Source of the DNA: Dryocola sp031988645
GTDB taxonomy: Bacteria > Pseudomonadota > Gammaproteobacteria > Enterobacterales > Enterobacteriaceae
NCBI RefSeq assembly: GCF_051307045.1
Contig: NZ_CP150452.1
Span: forward strand, 744,001 to 808,000
Length of the DNA stretch: 64,000 nt
Direction: 5' to 3'
The position numbers and the translations under genes were made by a program. Below the pieces are notes generated by a model. That model saw only the letters and a program-made list of their open reading frames with translations. It searched no databases and was not told the DNA's origin. Of this stretch, positions 27,833 through 37,281 are shown piece after piece; within the stretch, counting starts at the first letter, position 1; each line of letters opens with the position of its first letter.

Positions 27833-30507
27833 TTATTTATCGTTTGGATTAAGGGCCGCTGTCAACCGTTGTTGAACCTCTTGTTGCAGCACATTATTAA
27901 GCGCGCGCCGGTCGGCCGTCGCAATTATAAATAAATCTTCTACTCTCTCGCCAATGGTGGTGATTCTCGCCCCGTGCAGCGAAATTCCGAGATCGGCAAA
28001 CACCTGGCCGACCCGTGCCAGCAGGGCCGGGCTGATCGAGCGCAATCAGCTCCAGGAAAGTGCGTCTGTCGGTGTGCGTTGGCAGGAAGTTCACCTCGGT
28101 ATCGACGGTAAAGTGGCGCAGTTTGGCCGACTGCCGGCGCGGCTGCGGCGGCTGCCAGCTGCTTTGGGTAATCGCCTGCTCAAGGCTGTGGCGAATTAAC
28201 TCGTGGCGATCGCCGGACAGCGGGCTGCCGTCGGGCTCCAGCACGATAAAGGTGTCCATCGCCATGCCGTCGCGGGTGGTGAAGATCTGCGCATCGTGCA
28301 CGCTGAGGTTACGCCGATCCAGCTCCGCGCACACCGCGGCAAACAGGTAAGGGCGGTCCGGGCTCCAGATAAAGATCTCCGTGCCGCCGCGCGTGGCTTG
28401 CGGGCTGAGCAGAATCATCGGTTTGTTGAGATCGTGCTTGAGCAAATGGCGCGCGTGCCAGGCCAGCTGGTTCGGCGTATGGCGCACAAAGTAATTTGCC
28501 CGGCAGCGCCGCCAGATATTGTGCAGCGCTTCCTCATTAATATTATCCATGCGCAGCAACGCCAGCGCCTGCAGCTGATGGTGACGCGCTCGCTCGCGCA
28601 TGTCCGGGCTGTTCTGCATGCCCCGACGCAGCTGTTTTTCGGTAGCGAAGTACAGTTCGCGCAGCAGGCTCTGTTTCCAGCTGTTCCACAGGGTTTCGTT
28701 GGTGGCGCAGATATCCGCCACCGTCAGGCACACCAGATAGCGCAGGCGATTCTCGGTCTGCACCTCTTCGGCAAACTGCTTGATGACCTCCGGATCCTGA
28801 ATATCGCGGCGCTGGGCGGTAACGGACATCAGCAAATGCTGGCGCACCAGCCAGGCGACAAGCTGGGTTTCCCGCGAGTTCAGGCCGTGAAGCTCGGCAA
28901 ATTTCAAAATATCCTGCGCGCCCAGTACCGAATGGTCTCCGCCTCGCCCCTTGGCGATGTCGTGGAACAGGGCGGCAATCAGAATCAGCTCCGGATGGGA
29001 AAGGCGCGGCCAGAGATCCACGCACAGAGGGTGCTTCTGGCGCGTCTCTTCCTTCGAGAAGCTTTCCAGTTTTTGCAGCACGCGGATGGTGTGCTCATCA
29101 ACGGTGTAGGCGTGGAACAGGTCAAACTGCATCTGCCCGACGATATGCGACCACTGCGGCATATACGCCCACAGCACGCTGTGGCGGTGCATAGGCACCA
29201 GCGCGCGGCTTACGGCGCCCGGATGGCGCAGGATTGCCAGGAAAAGGTCGCGCGCCTCAGGGATATAGCATAAGGGCTGCGTTAAATGGCGGCGCGCGTG
29301 GCGCAGGTGGCGCAGCGTGGTGGAGTAAATGCCGGTGATGTCGCGGTTGCGCACCATCATATAAAACATCCGCAGAATGGCCTGCGGTTCGCGCATAAAC
29401 AGCGTTTCGTCGCGCAGGTCGATAAGCGAGCCGCGGAGCTGGAAGTCGTCGTCCAGCGGGCGGGGCTTTTCGCTGGCGTCGAGCGCGAGGATCGCCTCGT
29501 CGAAAAGCTGCAGCAGCATCTGATTAAGCTCGCCGACGCGGCGCGTGACGCGGTAGAAGTCCTTCATCATATGCTCAACCGGCTCGTTGCCTTCGCCGCT
29601 GTAGTTAAGGCGTTGGGCGACGCTGAGCTGCCTGTCGAACAGCAGGCGGTTGTCGTAGCGGCTCACCTCCAGATGGAGGGCGAAACGAATGCGCCACAGC
29701 AGGTGCTGACACTCATCGAGCTCTTTGCGCTCCGCCTCGGTCAAAAAGCCGAAGCCGACCATTTCGCTCATGGATGTCGCGCCGAAATGGCGGCGCGCGA
29801 CCCATTGCAGCGTGTGGATGTCGCGCAGGGCCGCCGGGGCTGCTTTTGATATCCGGCTCCAGGTTATAGCTGGTGCCGTGATAGCGCCGGTGGCGCTCTT
29901 CCTGCTCGTCGATTTTGGCGGCGAAGAATTTAGCCGACGGCCAGAAGCCATCGCTGAAGACGTGCTTTTGCAGCTCGAGGAACAGGGCGACGTCGCCAAT
30001 CAGCAGGCGGGTTTCAATCAGGTTGGTGGCGACGGTTAAATCCGACAGCCCTTCAAGCAGGCACTCTTCGAGGGTGCGAACGCTGTGGCCGACCTCAAGC
30101 TTCACGTCCCACAGCAAGGTGAGCAGCTCGCCGATTTTTTGCGCCTGCGCGTCGCTTAAACGTTTACGGCTGAGAATTAATAAGTCGATGTCGGAAAGCG
30201 GGTGCAGTTCGCCCCGTCCGTAACCGCCGACGGCGACCAGCGCGGCCTCGGGCACATCGCCAAATCCATAAAATAGCCACAGGCGCTGCAGCAGCTGGTC
30301 AATAAATTCGGTTCGGGCGTCGATCAGCTGCTCGGCGGAAATGCCGCTATCGAACGCCTCTCCAAGCCAGCGCTGGAAAATATCGATATGCGTCTTAATC
30401 TGGCCGCAGTTGAGATCGGTTTCAGGCCAGCTTGCGGGATAATCAGGTTGCCCGGAAATCTCAGGAAGCACGGTGTTGGCATACTGCTCGGGTAAGCTCT
30501 GGGTCAT
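27833..30507 (-). CDS. glnD: Bifunctional uridylyltransferase/uridylyl-removing enzyme, two frameshifts
   Basis: GlnD senses glutamine and modifies PII proteins, setting the nitrogen response. It shows the nucleotidyltransferase motif GGYGRGELHPLSDIDLL near residue 85, an HD domain (ALFHDIAKGRGGDHS near 510) and two C-terminal ACT domains. Frames change at 29828-29832 (coding GGCGGCCCTGCGC for GGCGGCCTGCGC, SSPGGLRDIHT) and 28024-28028 (coding CCCGGCCCTGCTGG for CCCGGCCTGCTGG, DQPGLLARVG). Removing both bases gives exactly 890 residues, the E. coli length. The start is the ATG at 30507 (MTQSLPEQYANT). A terminator separates it from map upstream. Confidence 0.95.
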
Positions 30508-30520
30508 ATTCCGCCATCCA

Positions 30521-30547
30521 TAAAAAAAGCCGGCGCGGGCCGGCTTT
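30521..30547 (-). terminator. Rho-independent terminator after map
   Basis: AAAGCCGGC and GCCGGCTTT form a perfect 9 bp stem with a 4-base loop and a run of seven T on the minus strand, between map and glnD. Confidence 0.85.
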
Positions 30548-30571
30548 GAGTGCTGACTTACGTCAGGAAAA

Positions 30572-31367
30572 TCACTCGTTATGCGAAATAACGTTCGGGA
30601 TGGTGTCATCCTTGCGTAACGTAAGAATTTCGCAGCCGTTATCTGTCACCACAATAGTATGCTCGTATTGTGCAGACAAGCTGCGATCTTTGGTTTTCAC
30701 CGTCCAGCCGTCTTTCATGGTGCGAATGCGGTAGTCGCCGGCGTTGACCATAGGTTCAATAGTAAAGGTCATGCCTGCCTGCAGCACCACGCCGCCGTCA
30801 TCGGCATCGTAATGCAGAACCTGCGGCTCTTCGTGGAAGACGCGGGCCGATGCCGTGCCCGCAGTATTCGCGCACCACAGAGAAGCCTTCCGCCTCGACG
30901 AATTTCTGAATCGCCGCGCCCAGGGTACGCAGACGAATGCCCGGTTTTACCATGCGCAGCGCCAGATACAGGCTCTCCTGCGTAACGCGGCACAGGCGCT
31001 CGCCCAGAATCGTAGGTTTGCCCACGATAAACATTTTGGAGGTATCGCCGTGATAGTCGTCTTTGATAACGGTCACGTCGATGTTGACGATATCGCCATC
31101 TTTCAGGACCTTTTCGTCATCCGGAATACCGTGGCAAACCACTTCGTTAATAGAGATGCACACCGATTTCGGGAAGCCATGATAGCCAAGGCATGCGGAA
31201 ACCGCCTGCTGCTTGTTGACGATGTAATCATCGCAGATACGGTCCAGCTCGCCGGTAGTTACGCCGGGCTTGACGTGGGCTTCGATCATTTCCAGCACTT
31301 CGGCGGCAAGCGCGCCGGCAACGCGCATTTTTTCGATTTCTTCAGGTGTTTTAATTGAGATGGCCAT
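30572..31367 (-). CDS. map: Methionine aminopeptidase type I, frameshifted
   Basis: Map removes the N-terminal methionine from nascent proteins. The start MAISIKTPEEIEKMRVAG reads to GHGIG and the C-terminal part with MTFTIEPMVNAG and HTIVVTDNG is in the next frame. Metal ligands are visible at NIDVTVIKDDYHGDTSK (two Asp), CGHGIG (His), FTIEPM (Glu) and SAQYEHT (Glu). The break is at 30844-30848, coding ATCGGCCCGCGTC for ATCGGCCGCGTC; corrected it reads GHGIGRVFHEEPQV. Length is then 264 residues, as in E. coli. The gene is essential, so a real break is not tenable. Divergent from rpsB. Confidence 0.95.
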
Positions 31368-31487
31368 TAATTCGTTCCGCAGATGTCGACTTTTCGACAA
31401 TAATTGAGCAGGTGTACGTCAATGTTATCAGGGCCTACCGACAGTGCCAAATTGAGAATGGAGCGCCGCCGCGTCTGCCAACAACTA

Positions 31488-31517
31488 TTGGAGTCTGCGT
31501 CTCTTTTATGGTATAAA
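31488..31517 (+). promoter_or_regulatory. Probable rpsB promoter with GC-rich discriminator
   Basis: TTGGAG (31488) and TATAAA (31512) are 18 bases apart and followed by GCGCGCC, a discriminator of the kind found in stringently controlled ribosomal promoters. Assigned by eye. Confidence 0.5.
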
Positions 31518-31570
31518 GCGCGCCGGACTGTGACTGCCGATTTTTCGGCATGCGGCCAACACTCTCACTT

Positions 31571-31675
31571 TGTGTAAATAACACACACGTATCGACACAT
31601 ATTCCGGGGTGCCCTCAGGGGTCGGTAATATGGGATACGTGGAGGCTTAACCCCAATTACTATAGAGGTTTTAAA
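31571..31675 (+). ncRNA. tff: rpsB leader, t44/tff-type RNA element
   Basis: The 5' leader from CACACACGTATCGACAC to TATAGAGG, including GGGGTGCCCTCAGGGGTC and GATACGTGGAGGCTTAACC, closely follows what I recall of the E. coli rpsB leader annotated as t44/tff RNA. It is the S2 autoregulatory leader region rather than a clearly separate small RNA. The 309-base gap between map and rpsB holds this, the promoter, and the map promoter. Confidence 0.65.
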
Positions 31676-31676
31676 C

Positions 31677-32402
31677 ATGGCAACTGTTTCCATGCGCGAC
31701 ATGCTCAAGGCTGGTGTTCACTTCGGTCACCAGACCCGTTACTGGAACCCGAAAATGAAGCCTTTCATCTTCGGCGCGCGTAACAAAGTTCACATCATCA
31801 ACCTTGAGAAAACTGTACCTATGTTCAACGAAGCCCTGGCTGAGCTGAGCAAGATTTCTTCTCGTAAAGGCAAAATCCTTTTCGTTGGTACTAAGCGCGC
31901 TGCAAGCGAACCAGTAAAAGAAGCTGCTCTGAGCTGCGATCAGTTCTTCGTGAACCATCGCTGGTTGGGCGGTATGCTGACTAACTGGAAAACCGTTCGT
32001 CAGTCCATCAAACGTCTGAAAGATCTGGAAACTCAGTCTCAGGACGGTACCTTCGACAAACTGACCAAGAAAGAAGCGCTGATGCGCACCCGTGAACTGG
32101 ACAAGCTGGAAAACAGCCTGGGCGGTATCAAAGACATGGGCGGCCTGCCGGATGCTCTGTTCGTCATCGATGCCGATCACGAACACATTGCTATCAAAGA
32201 AGCTAACAACCTGGGCATCCCAGTGTTCGCAATCGTTGATACCAACTCCGATCCAGATGGCGTTGATTTCGTTATCCCAGGTAACGACGATGCAATCCGT
32301 GCCGTTACCCTGTACCTGGGTGCTGTTGCAGCTACCGTGCGTGAAGGCCGTTCTCAGGATCTGGCTGCTCAGGCAGAAGAAAGCTTCGTAGAAGCTGAAT
32401 AA
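31677..32402 (+). CDS. rpsB: 30S ribosomal protein S2
   Basis: S2 is a late-assembling protein of the small ribosomal subunit and is required for S1 binding. The 241-residue product has the E. coli length and begins MATVSMRDMLKAGVHFGHQT, with the conserved NHRWLGGMLTNW near residue 100 and PDALFVIDADHE near residue 157. Codon use is strongly biased, as for highly expressed genes. It is first in the rpsB-tsf operon; an attenuator-type terminator follows. Confidence 0.98.
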   Translation: MATVSMRDMLKAGVHFGHQTRYWNPKMKPFIFGARNKVHIINLEKTVPMFNEALAELSKISSRKGKILFVGTKRAASEPVKEAALSCDQFFVNHRWLGGMLTNWKTVRQSIKRLKDLETQSQDGTFDKLTKKEALMRTRELDKLENSLGGIKDMGGLPDALFVIDADHEHIAIKEANNLGIPVFAIVDTNSDPDGVDFVIPGNDDAIRAVTLYLGAVAATVREGRSQDLAAQAEESFVEAE

Positions 32403-32454
32403 TAAGGTTCGCTCTTTCGAGCCCTTATTAACCAGGTATTGCATAGTTTGGTTA

Positions 32455-32480
32455 GGGGGCCTGTCTCAGGCCCCCTTTTT
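32455..32480 (+). terminator. Terminator/attenuator between rpsB and tsf
   Basis: GGGGGCCTG and CAGGCCCCC pair perfectly and are followed by TTTTTATTTT. In E. coli the equivalent hairpin is leaky and lowers tsf relative to rpsB. Confidence 0.85.
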
Positions 32481-32552
32481 ATTTTGAGCCAGGGTTCGCC
32501 CACACGTGAACCAGGGCTTATCTCTCTTCACGAGATAACCGAGGATTAAAGA

Positions 32553-33404
32553 ATGGCTGAAATTACCGCTGCTCTGGTAAAAGAACTGCGTGAGCGTACT
32601 GGCGCAGGCATGATGGATTGCAAAAAAGCCCTGACTGAAGCTAACGGCGACATCGAGCTGGCAATCGAAAACATGCGTAAATCTGGCGCTATCAAAGCCG
32701 CTAAGAAAGCAGGTAACGTTGCTGCTGACGGCGTGATCAAAACCAAAATCGAAGGCAACTACGGTGTGATTCTGGAAGTTAACTGCCAGACTGACTTCGT
32801 TGCTAAAGATGGCGGTTTCCAGGCGTTCGCTGACAAGGTGCTGGATGCCGCAGTCGCTGGCAAAATCACCGACGTTGAAGTGCTGAAAGCTCAGTTCGAA
32901 GAAGAGCGCGTAGCGCTGGTTGCGAAAATCGGTGAGAACATCAACATCCGTCGCGTTGCTGCTCTGGAAGGCGAAGTGCTGGGCAGCTACCTGCACGGCG
33001 CGCGTATCGGCGTTCTGATCGCGGCTAAAGGCGCTGACGAAGAGCTGGTTAAGCAGGTTGCAATGCACGTTGCAGCAAGCAAGCCTGAATTCGTGAAGCC
33101 TGAAGATGTGTCTGCTGAAGTGGTAGAAAAAGAGTACCAGGTTCAGCTGGACATCGCCATGCAGTCCGGCAAGCCGAAAGAAATCGCAGAGAAAATGGTT
33201 GAAGGCCGCATGAAGAAATTCACCGGCGAAGTTTCTCTGACCGGCCAGCCTTTCGTTATTGACCCAAGCAAAACCGTTGGTCAGTTCCTGAAAGAGCACA
33301 ATGCCGACGTGACTAACTTCATCCGCTTTGAAGTGGGCGAAGGCATCCAGAAAGTTGAGACTGACTTCGCAGCAGAAGTTGCTGCCATGTCCAAGCAGTC
33401 TTAA
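32553..33404 (+). CDS. tsf: Translation elongation factor Ts
   Basis: EF-Ts exchanges GDP for GTP on EF-Tu. It has 283 residues as in E. coli. The N-terminal UBA-like domain (AEITAALVKELRERTGAGM) carries the family signature TGAGMMDCKKAL near residues 20-31, and the core contains the TDFVAKD motif near residue 80 with the Phe that inserts into EF-Tu. Strong codon bias is evident. A strong terminator follows. Confidence 0.98.
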   Translation: MAEITAALVKELRERTGAGMMDCKKALTEANGDIELAIENMRKSGAIKAAKKAGNVAADGVIKTKIEGNYGVILEVNCQTDFVAKDGGFQAFADKVLDAAVAGKITDVEVLKAQFEEERVALVAKIGENINIRRVAALEGEVLGSYLHGARIGVLIAAKGADEELVKQVAMHVAASKPEFVKPEDVSAEVVEKEYQVQLDIAMQSGKPKEIAEKMVEGRMKKFTGEVSLTGQPFVIDPSKTVGQFLKEHNADVTNFIRFEVGEGIQKVETDFAAEVAAMSKQS

Positions 33405-33410
33405 TTTTTA

Positions 33411-33442
33411 AAAAAGGAGCCGCCAGTTGGCGGTTCCTTTTT
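33411..33442 (+). terminator. Rho-independent terminator after tsf
   Basis: AAAAAGGAGCCGCCA and GGCGGTTCCTTTTT form a stem with one wobble pair and a three-base loop, ending in T-rich sequence. Confidence 0.88.
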
Positions 33443-33548
33443 ATCCAGCCTCAAATATCAGTCTGATCTGATACAGTTCTTGCTGATATGCGACACAATG
33501 TCGCCAGATTTATCCATCCCCAACGTTTACTGTTCTCAGGAAAGAAAC

Positions 33549-34274
33549 ATGGCTACCAATGCAAAACCCGTCTATAAACGCATCCTGCTTAAGCTAAGCG
33601 GCGAGGCCCTGCAGGGCACTGAAGGTTTCGGTATCGATGCGAGCATACTGGACCGTATGGCTCAGGAAATTAAAGAGCTGGTTGAACTGGGTATTCAGGT
33701 CGGGGTGGTAATCGGCGGCGGCAACTTATTCCGCGGTGCGGGCCTGGCGAAAGCCGGCATGAACCGCGTTGTGGGCGACCACATGGGCATGCTGGCGACC
33801 GTAATGAACGGCCTGGCGATGCGCGACGCGCTCCATCGCGCCTATGTGAACGCCCGCCTGATGTCCGCTATTCCGTTGAATGGCGTGTGCGACAACTATA
33901 GCTGGGCTGAGGCAATCAGCCTGCTGCGTAACAACCGCGTGGTGATCCTTGCCGCCGGCACCGGTAACCCATTCTTCACTACGGATTCGGCCGCCTGCCT
34001 GCGCGGAATCGAGATTGAAGCGGATGTGGTGCTGAAAGCCACCAAAGTAGACGGCGTGTTTACCGCCGATCCGGTTAAAGATCCTACGGCGACCCTCTAC
34101 GAGCAGCTAACCTATACGGAAGTGCTGGATAAAGAGCTGAAGGTTATGGATCTGGCCGCCTTTACCCTCGCCCGTGACCACAAGCTGCCGATTCGTGTCT
34201 TCAACATGAATAAGCCGGGCGCATTGCGCCGCGTGGTCATGGGTGAAAAAGAAGGCACTCTTATCACTGAATAA
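33549..34274 (+). CDS. pyrH: UMP kinase
   Basis: PyrH phosphorylates UMP to UDP in pyrimidine synthesis, as a hexamer regulated by GTP and UTP. The 241-residue product has the amino-acid kinase fold with RILLKLSGEALQG near residue 12, GVVIGGGNLFRGAG near residue 55 and ILAAGTGNPFFTTDSAA near residue 140. The start at 33549 (MATNAKPVYKR) follows AGGAAAGAAAC and matches the E. coli length; earlier in-frame codons from 33480 are in the promoter region. It precedes frr. Confidence 0.97.
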   Translation: MATNAKPVYKRILLKLSGEALQGTEGFGIDASILDRMAQEIKELVELGIQVGVVIGGGNLFRGAGLAKAGMNRVVGDHMGMLATVMNGLAMRDALHRAYVNARLMSAIPLNGVCDNYSWAEAISLLRNNRVVILAAGTGNPFFTTDSAACLRGIEIEADVVLKATKVDGVFTADPVKDPTATLYEQLTYTEVLDKELKVMDLAAFTLARDHKLPIRVFNMNKPGALRRVVMGEKEGTLITE

Positions 34275-34410
34275 TTTCAGTCGAAGCCTAATCAGGGTAA
34301 GATTTGGCTTTAACGCACCTAAGAATAAACAGGGCTATACTTAGCTCGCAGCGCGATTGCTGCGCAGGTAAGCGTGGTCTGCCTTAAACCAGTTTTCAAG
34401 GATTCGTAAC

Positions 34411-34968
34411 GTGATTAGCGATATCAGAAAAGATGCTGAAGTGCGCATGGAAAAATGCGTTGAAGCGTTCAAAACCCAAATCAGCAAAGTGCGTACCGGC
34501 CGCGCTTCCCCAAGCCTGCTGGATGGCATCGTCGTGGAATACTACGGCACGCCAACCCCGCTGCGCCAGCTGGCTAGCGTGACGGTTGAAGACTCCCGTA
34601 CGCTGAAAATCAACGTGTTCGACCGCTCCATGAGCCCGGCCGTTGAAAAAGCAATTATGGCCTCCGACCTCGGTCTGAACCCAAGCTCTGCGGGCAGCGA
34701 TATTCGCGTTCCGCTGCCGGCGCTGACCGAAGAGCGTCGTAAAGACCTGATCAAAGTCGTTCGCGGCGAAGCTGAAGGCGCCCGCGTTGCGGTACGCAAC
34801 GTACGTCGTGACGCTAACGACAAGGTTAAAGCCCTGCTGAAAGATAAAGAGATCAGCGAAGATGACGATCGCCGTTCCCAGGACGACGTTCAGAAAATGA
34901 CCGACGCCGCCATCAAAAAAATCGATGCGGCGCTGACCGATAAAGAAACCGAGCTGATGCAGTTCTAA
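34411..34968 (+). CDS. frr: Ribosome recycling factor, GTG start
   Basis: RRF splits post-termination ribosomes with EF-G. It has 185 residues and a tRNA-like shape: a three-helix bundle with a small beta domain. Visible landmarks are SDIRKDAEVRMEK at the start, SKVRTGRASPSLLDG near residue 27 and SDIRVPLPALTEERRK near residue 95. The GTG start follows CAAGGATT and is conserved with E. coli. The 136-base gap after pyrH shows no terminator that I could support. Confidence 0.97.
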   Translation: MISDIRKDAEVRMEKCVEAFKTQISKVRTGRASPSLLDGIVVEYYGTPTPLRQLASVTVEDSRTLKINVFDRSMSPAVEKAIMASDLGLNPSSAGSDIRVPLPALTEERRKDLIKVVRGEAEGARVAVRNVRRDANDKVKALLKDKEISEDDDRRSQDDVQKMTDAAIKKIDAALTDKETELMQF

Positions 34969-34986
34969 TCTTCTTCGTGACAGACC

Positions 34987-35044
34987 AAACGCCGTACACA
35001 GGCCGTGATTCGCTTCACGGGTTTTGTTTACGGCGTTTTGCTTT
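34987..35044 (+). terminator. Long hairpin after frr, probable terminator
   Basis: AAACGCCGTA pairs with TACGGCGTTT (35029-35038) around an inner hairpin CCGTGA/TCACGG, followed by TGCTTTT. Confidence 0.6.
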
Positions 35045-35123
35045 TCGCTCAAAGGCATAGACAAGCCCTGTCTGCCGCCGCACACTTATTTGTCTTTTTT
35101 ACTATTACAATCCAGAGTCCCAG

Positions 35124-36323
35124 ATGAAGCAGCTGACCATCCTTGGTTCCACCGGTTCTATCGGCACCAGCACCCTGAGCGTCGTTCGTCATAACCCTGA
35201 ACAATTTTCCGTGATGGCGCTGGTGGCCGGGAAGAACGTCGCACGTATGGCAGAGCAGTGCCTGGAGTTTCGACCGGCCTGGGCGGTGATGGATGATGAG
35301 GCGTCAGCCCAGCGGCTGCGTGAAATTCTGCGCGAGCAGGGCAGCGCCACCCGGGTGCTGGCGGGACAGAAAGCCGCCTGCGACATGGCGGCGTTAGACG
35401 GCGTCGATCAGGTGATGGCGGCGATTGTCGGCGCGGCGGGGCTGCTGCCAACGCTTGCCGCTATCGCGGCGGGCAAGCAGGTTCTGCTGGCCAACAAAGA
35501 GTCGCTGGTGACCTGCGGGCGTCTGTTTATGGATGCCGTAAAGCGCAGCGGGGCGCAGTTATTGCCTATCGACAGCGAACATAACGCGATTTTTCAGAGT
35601 TTACCGGAAACAATTCAGCAAAACCTGGGATACGCTGAGCTGGAAGATAATGGCGTCTCTTCCATTATCCTCACCGGGTCTGGTGGCCCTTTTCGTGAAA
35701 CGCCGATTGGCGATCTGGCGGCAATGTCGCCGGACCAGGCATGTTGCCATCCGAACTGGTCGATGGGGCGCAAAATCTCCGTTGACTCCGCCACCATGAT
35801 GAACAAAGGTCTCGAGTATATTGAAGCCCGCTGGCTGTTTAATGCTCGCGCAAAACAGATGGAAGTGCTGATCCATCCGCAGTCGGTTATCCACTCTATG
35901 GTGCGTTACCTTGATGGTAGCGTGCTGGCGCAGCTGGGCGCGCCGGATATGCGCACGCCTATTGCGCATGCGATGGCGTTCCCGGAACGCGTGGCGTCGG
36001 GTGTTGAGCCGCTGGATTTCTGCAAGATCGGCACCTTTACCTTTATGGAGCCGGATTATCACCGCTATCCTTGCCTGAAGCTTGCGATTGAAGCCTTCGA
36101 GCAGGGGCAGGCTGCGACAACCGTTCTTAACGCGGCGAACGAGATTGTGGTGGAGGCTTTCTTACACCATCGTCTGCGGTTTACGGATATCGCGGCGCTT
36201 AACCGCGCGGCGCTGGAACAGGTCGATCTGACCGAGCCGCAAAGCGTTGACGAGGTGCAGGCGGTGGATGCAGCCGCGCGTGAAATCGCCAGAAATCTGG
36301 TGACGCGCGTCGCTTACCGATGA
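35124..36323 (+). CDS. dxr: 1-deoxy-D-xylulose 5-phosphate reductoisomerase
   Basis: Dxr rearranges and reduces DXP to MEP with NADPH, the committed step of the MEP isoprenoid pathway and the target of fosmidomycin. The 399-residue product (E. coli 398) has the NADPH motif LGSTGSIGTSTLS at residues 6-18, LANKESLV near residue 124, the metal and substrate site PIDSEHNAIFQ near residue 148, and SVDSATMMNKGLE near residue 222. It is one of the two isoprenoid genes side by side, followed by a terminator and ispU. Confidence 0.97.
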   Translation: MKQLTILGSTGSIGTSTLSVVRHNPEQFSVMALVAGKNVARMAEQCLEFRPAWAVMDDEASAQRLREILREQGSATRVLAGQKAACDMAALDGVDQVMAAIVGAAGLLPTLAAIAAGKQVLLANKESLVTCGRLFMDAVKRSGAQLLPIDSEHNAIFQSLPETIQQNLGYAELEDNGVSSIILTGSGGPFRETPIGDLAAMSPDQACCHPNWSMGRKISVDSATMMNKGLEYIEARWLFNARAKQMEVLIHPQSVIHSMVRYLDGSVLAQLGAPDMRTPIAHAMAFPERVASGVEPLDFCKIGTFTFMEPDYHRYPCLKLAIEAFEQGQAATTVLNAANEIVVEAFLHHRLRFTDIAALNRAALEQVDLTEPQSVDEVQAVDAAAREIARNLVTRVAYR

Positions 36324-36420
36324 TAATTCAGTCGGCCGGCCTCCCGCCATTTGTTAGCGTTGTGCTTCAGTGATATAGTCTGCGCCACCTTTCCATCGGA
36401 TATGGCTGATTGAAAGGTGG

Positions 36421-36448
36421 AAAGCCGTGTCATAGCACGGCTTTTTTG
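36421..36448 (+). terminator. Rho-independent terminator after dxr
   Basis: AAAGCCGTG and CACGGCTTT form a 9 bp stem with loop TCATAG and a run of six T. It separates dxr from ispU. Confidence 0.88.
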
Positions 36449-36509
36449 TGTGAAGACCGAAGTCATTCTCGAGTACCGCTTAATCCTTATCAGGGAATTA
36501 TTACGCGTT

Positions 36510-37263
36510 ATGTTGTCAGCAAACCAACAATTAAGCGAAACCGCACCCGCACATGGCGCGCGCCATGTTGCCATTATTATGGATGGCAATGGTCGTTGGG
36601 CTAAACGACAGGGGAAGATGAGGGTCTTTGGTCATAAAGCGGGAGCGAAATCCGTCCGCCGTGCCGTCAGCTTTGCGGCCAATAACGGCATTGAGGCGCT
36701 CACGCTTTATGCCTTTAGCAGTGAAAACTGGAATCGCCCGGCGCAGGAAGTGAGCGCGTTGATGGAGCTGTTTGTATGGGCTTTAGACAGCGAAGTCAAA
36801 AGCTTACATCGCCACAATGTTCGTTTGCGAATCATTGGCGACACGGGCCCGCTTCAACTCGCGTTTGCAAGAACGTATTAATAAAGCCGAAGCGCTGACC
36901 AGTCAAAATACCGGATTGACGCTCAACATCGCCGCGAATTATGGCGGTCGTTGGGATATTATTCAGGGAGTTCGGCATCTTGCCGGGCAGGTGCAGGAAG
37001 GTTTGTTGCGCCCGGACCAGATTGATGAAGAGTTGCTAAGCCAGCAGATCTGCATGAATGAACTGGCCCCCGTGGATTTAGTAATTAGGACAGGAGGGGA
37101 GCATCGCATCAGTAACTTTCTGATTTGGCAGATTGCCTATGCAGAGCTTTACTTTACGGATGTTCTTTGGCCTGATTTCGATGAACAAGACTTTGAAGGT
37201 GCGCTAAATGCTTTTGCGAATCGAGAGCGTCGTTTTGGCGGCACTGCACCTGGTGGCGAATAA
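36510..37263 (+). CDS. ispU: Undecaprenyl diphosphate synthase, frameshifted
   Basis: IspU (UppS) condenses eight isopentenyl units with FPP to make the lipid carrier for peptidoglycan and O-antigen. The start MLSANQQLSE leads to HVAIIMDGNGRWAKRQGK, with the catalytic Asp near residue 25, and SFAANNGIEALTLYAFSSENW. It reads to IIGDTG; the remainder (LQERINKAEALTSQ to RERRFGG) is in the next frame. The break is at 36845-36850, GGGCCC for GGGCC; corrected the join reads GDTGRFNSRLQE. Corrected length is 250 residues (253 in E. coli). Essential gene. Confidence 0.94.
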
Positions 37264-37281
37264 GCCTGTTGGGGGTCACTT

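Noticed and set aside
28203..29273. Long plus-strand frame opposite glnD (356 codons)
   Set aside because: Shadow of glnD; no family resemblance.
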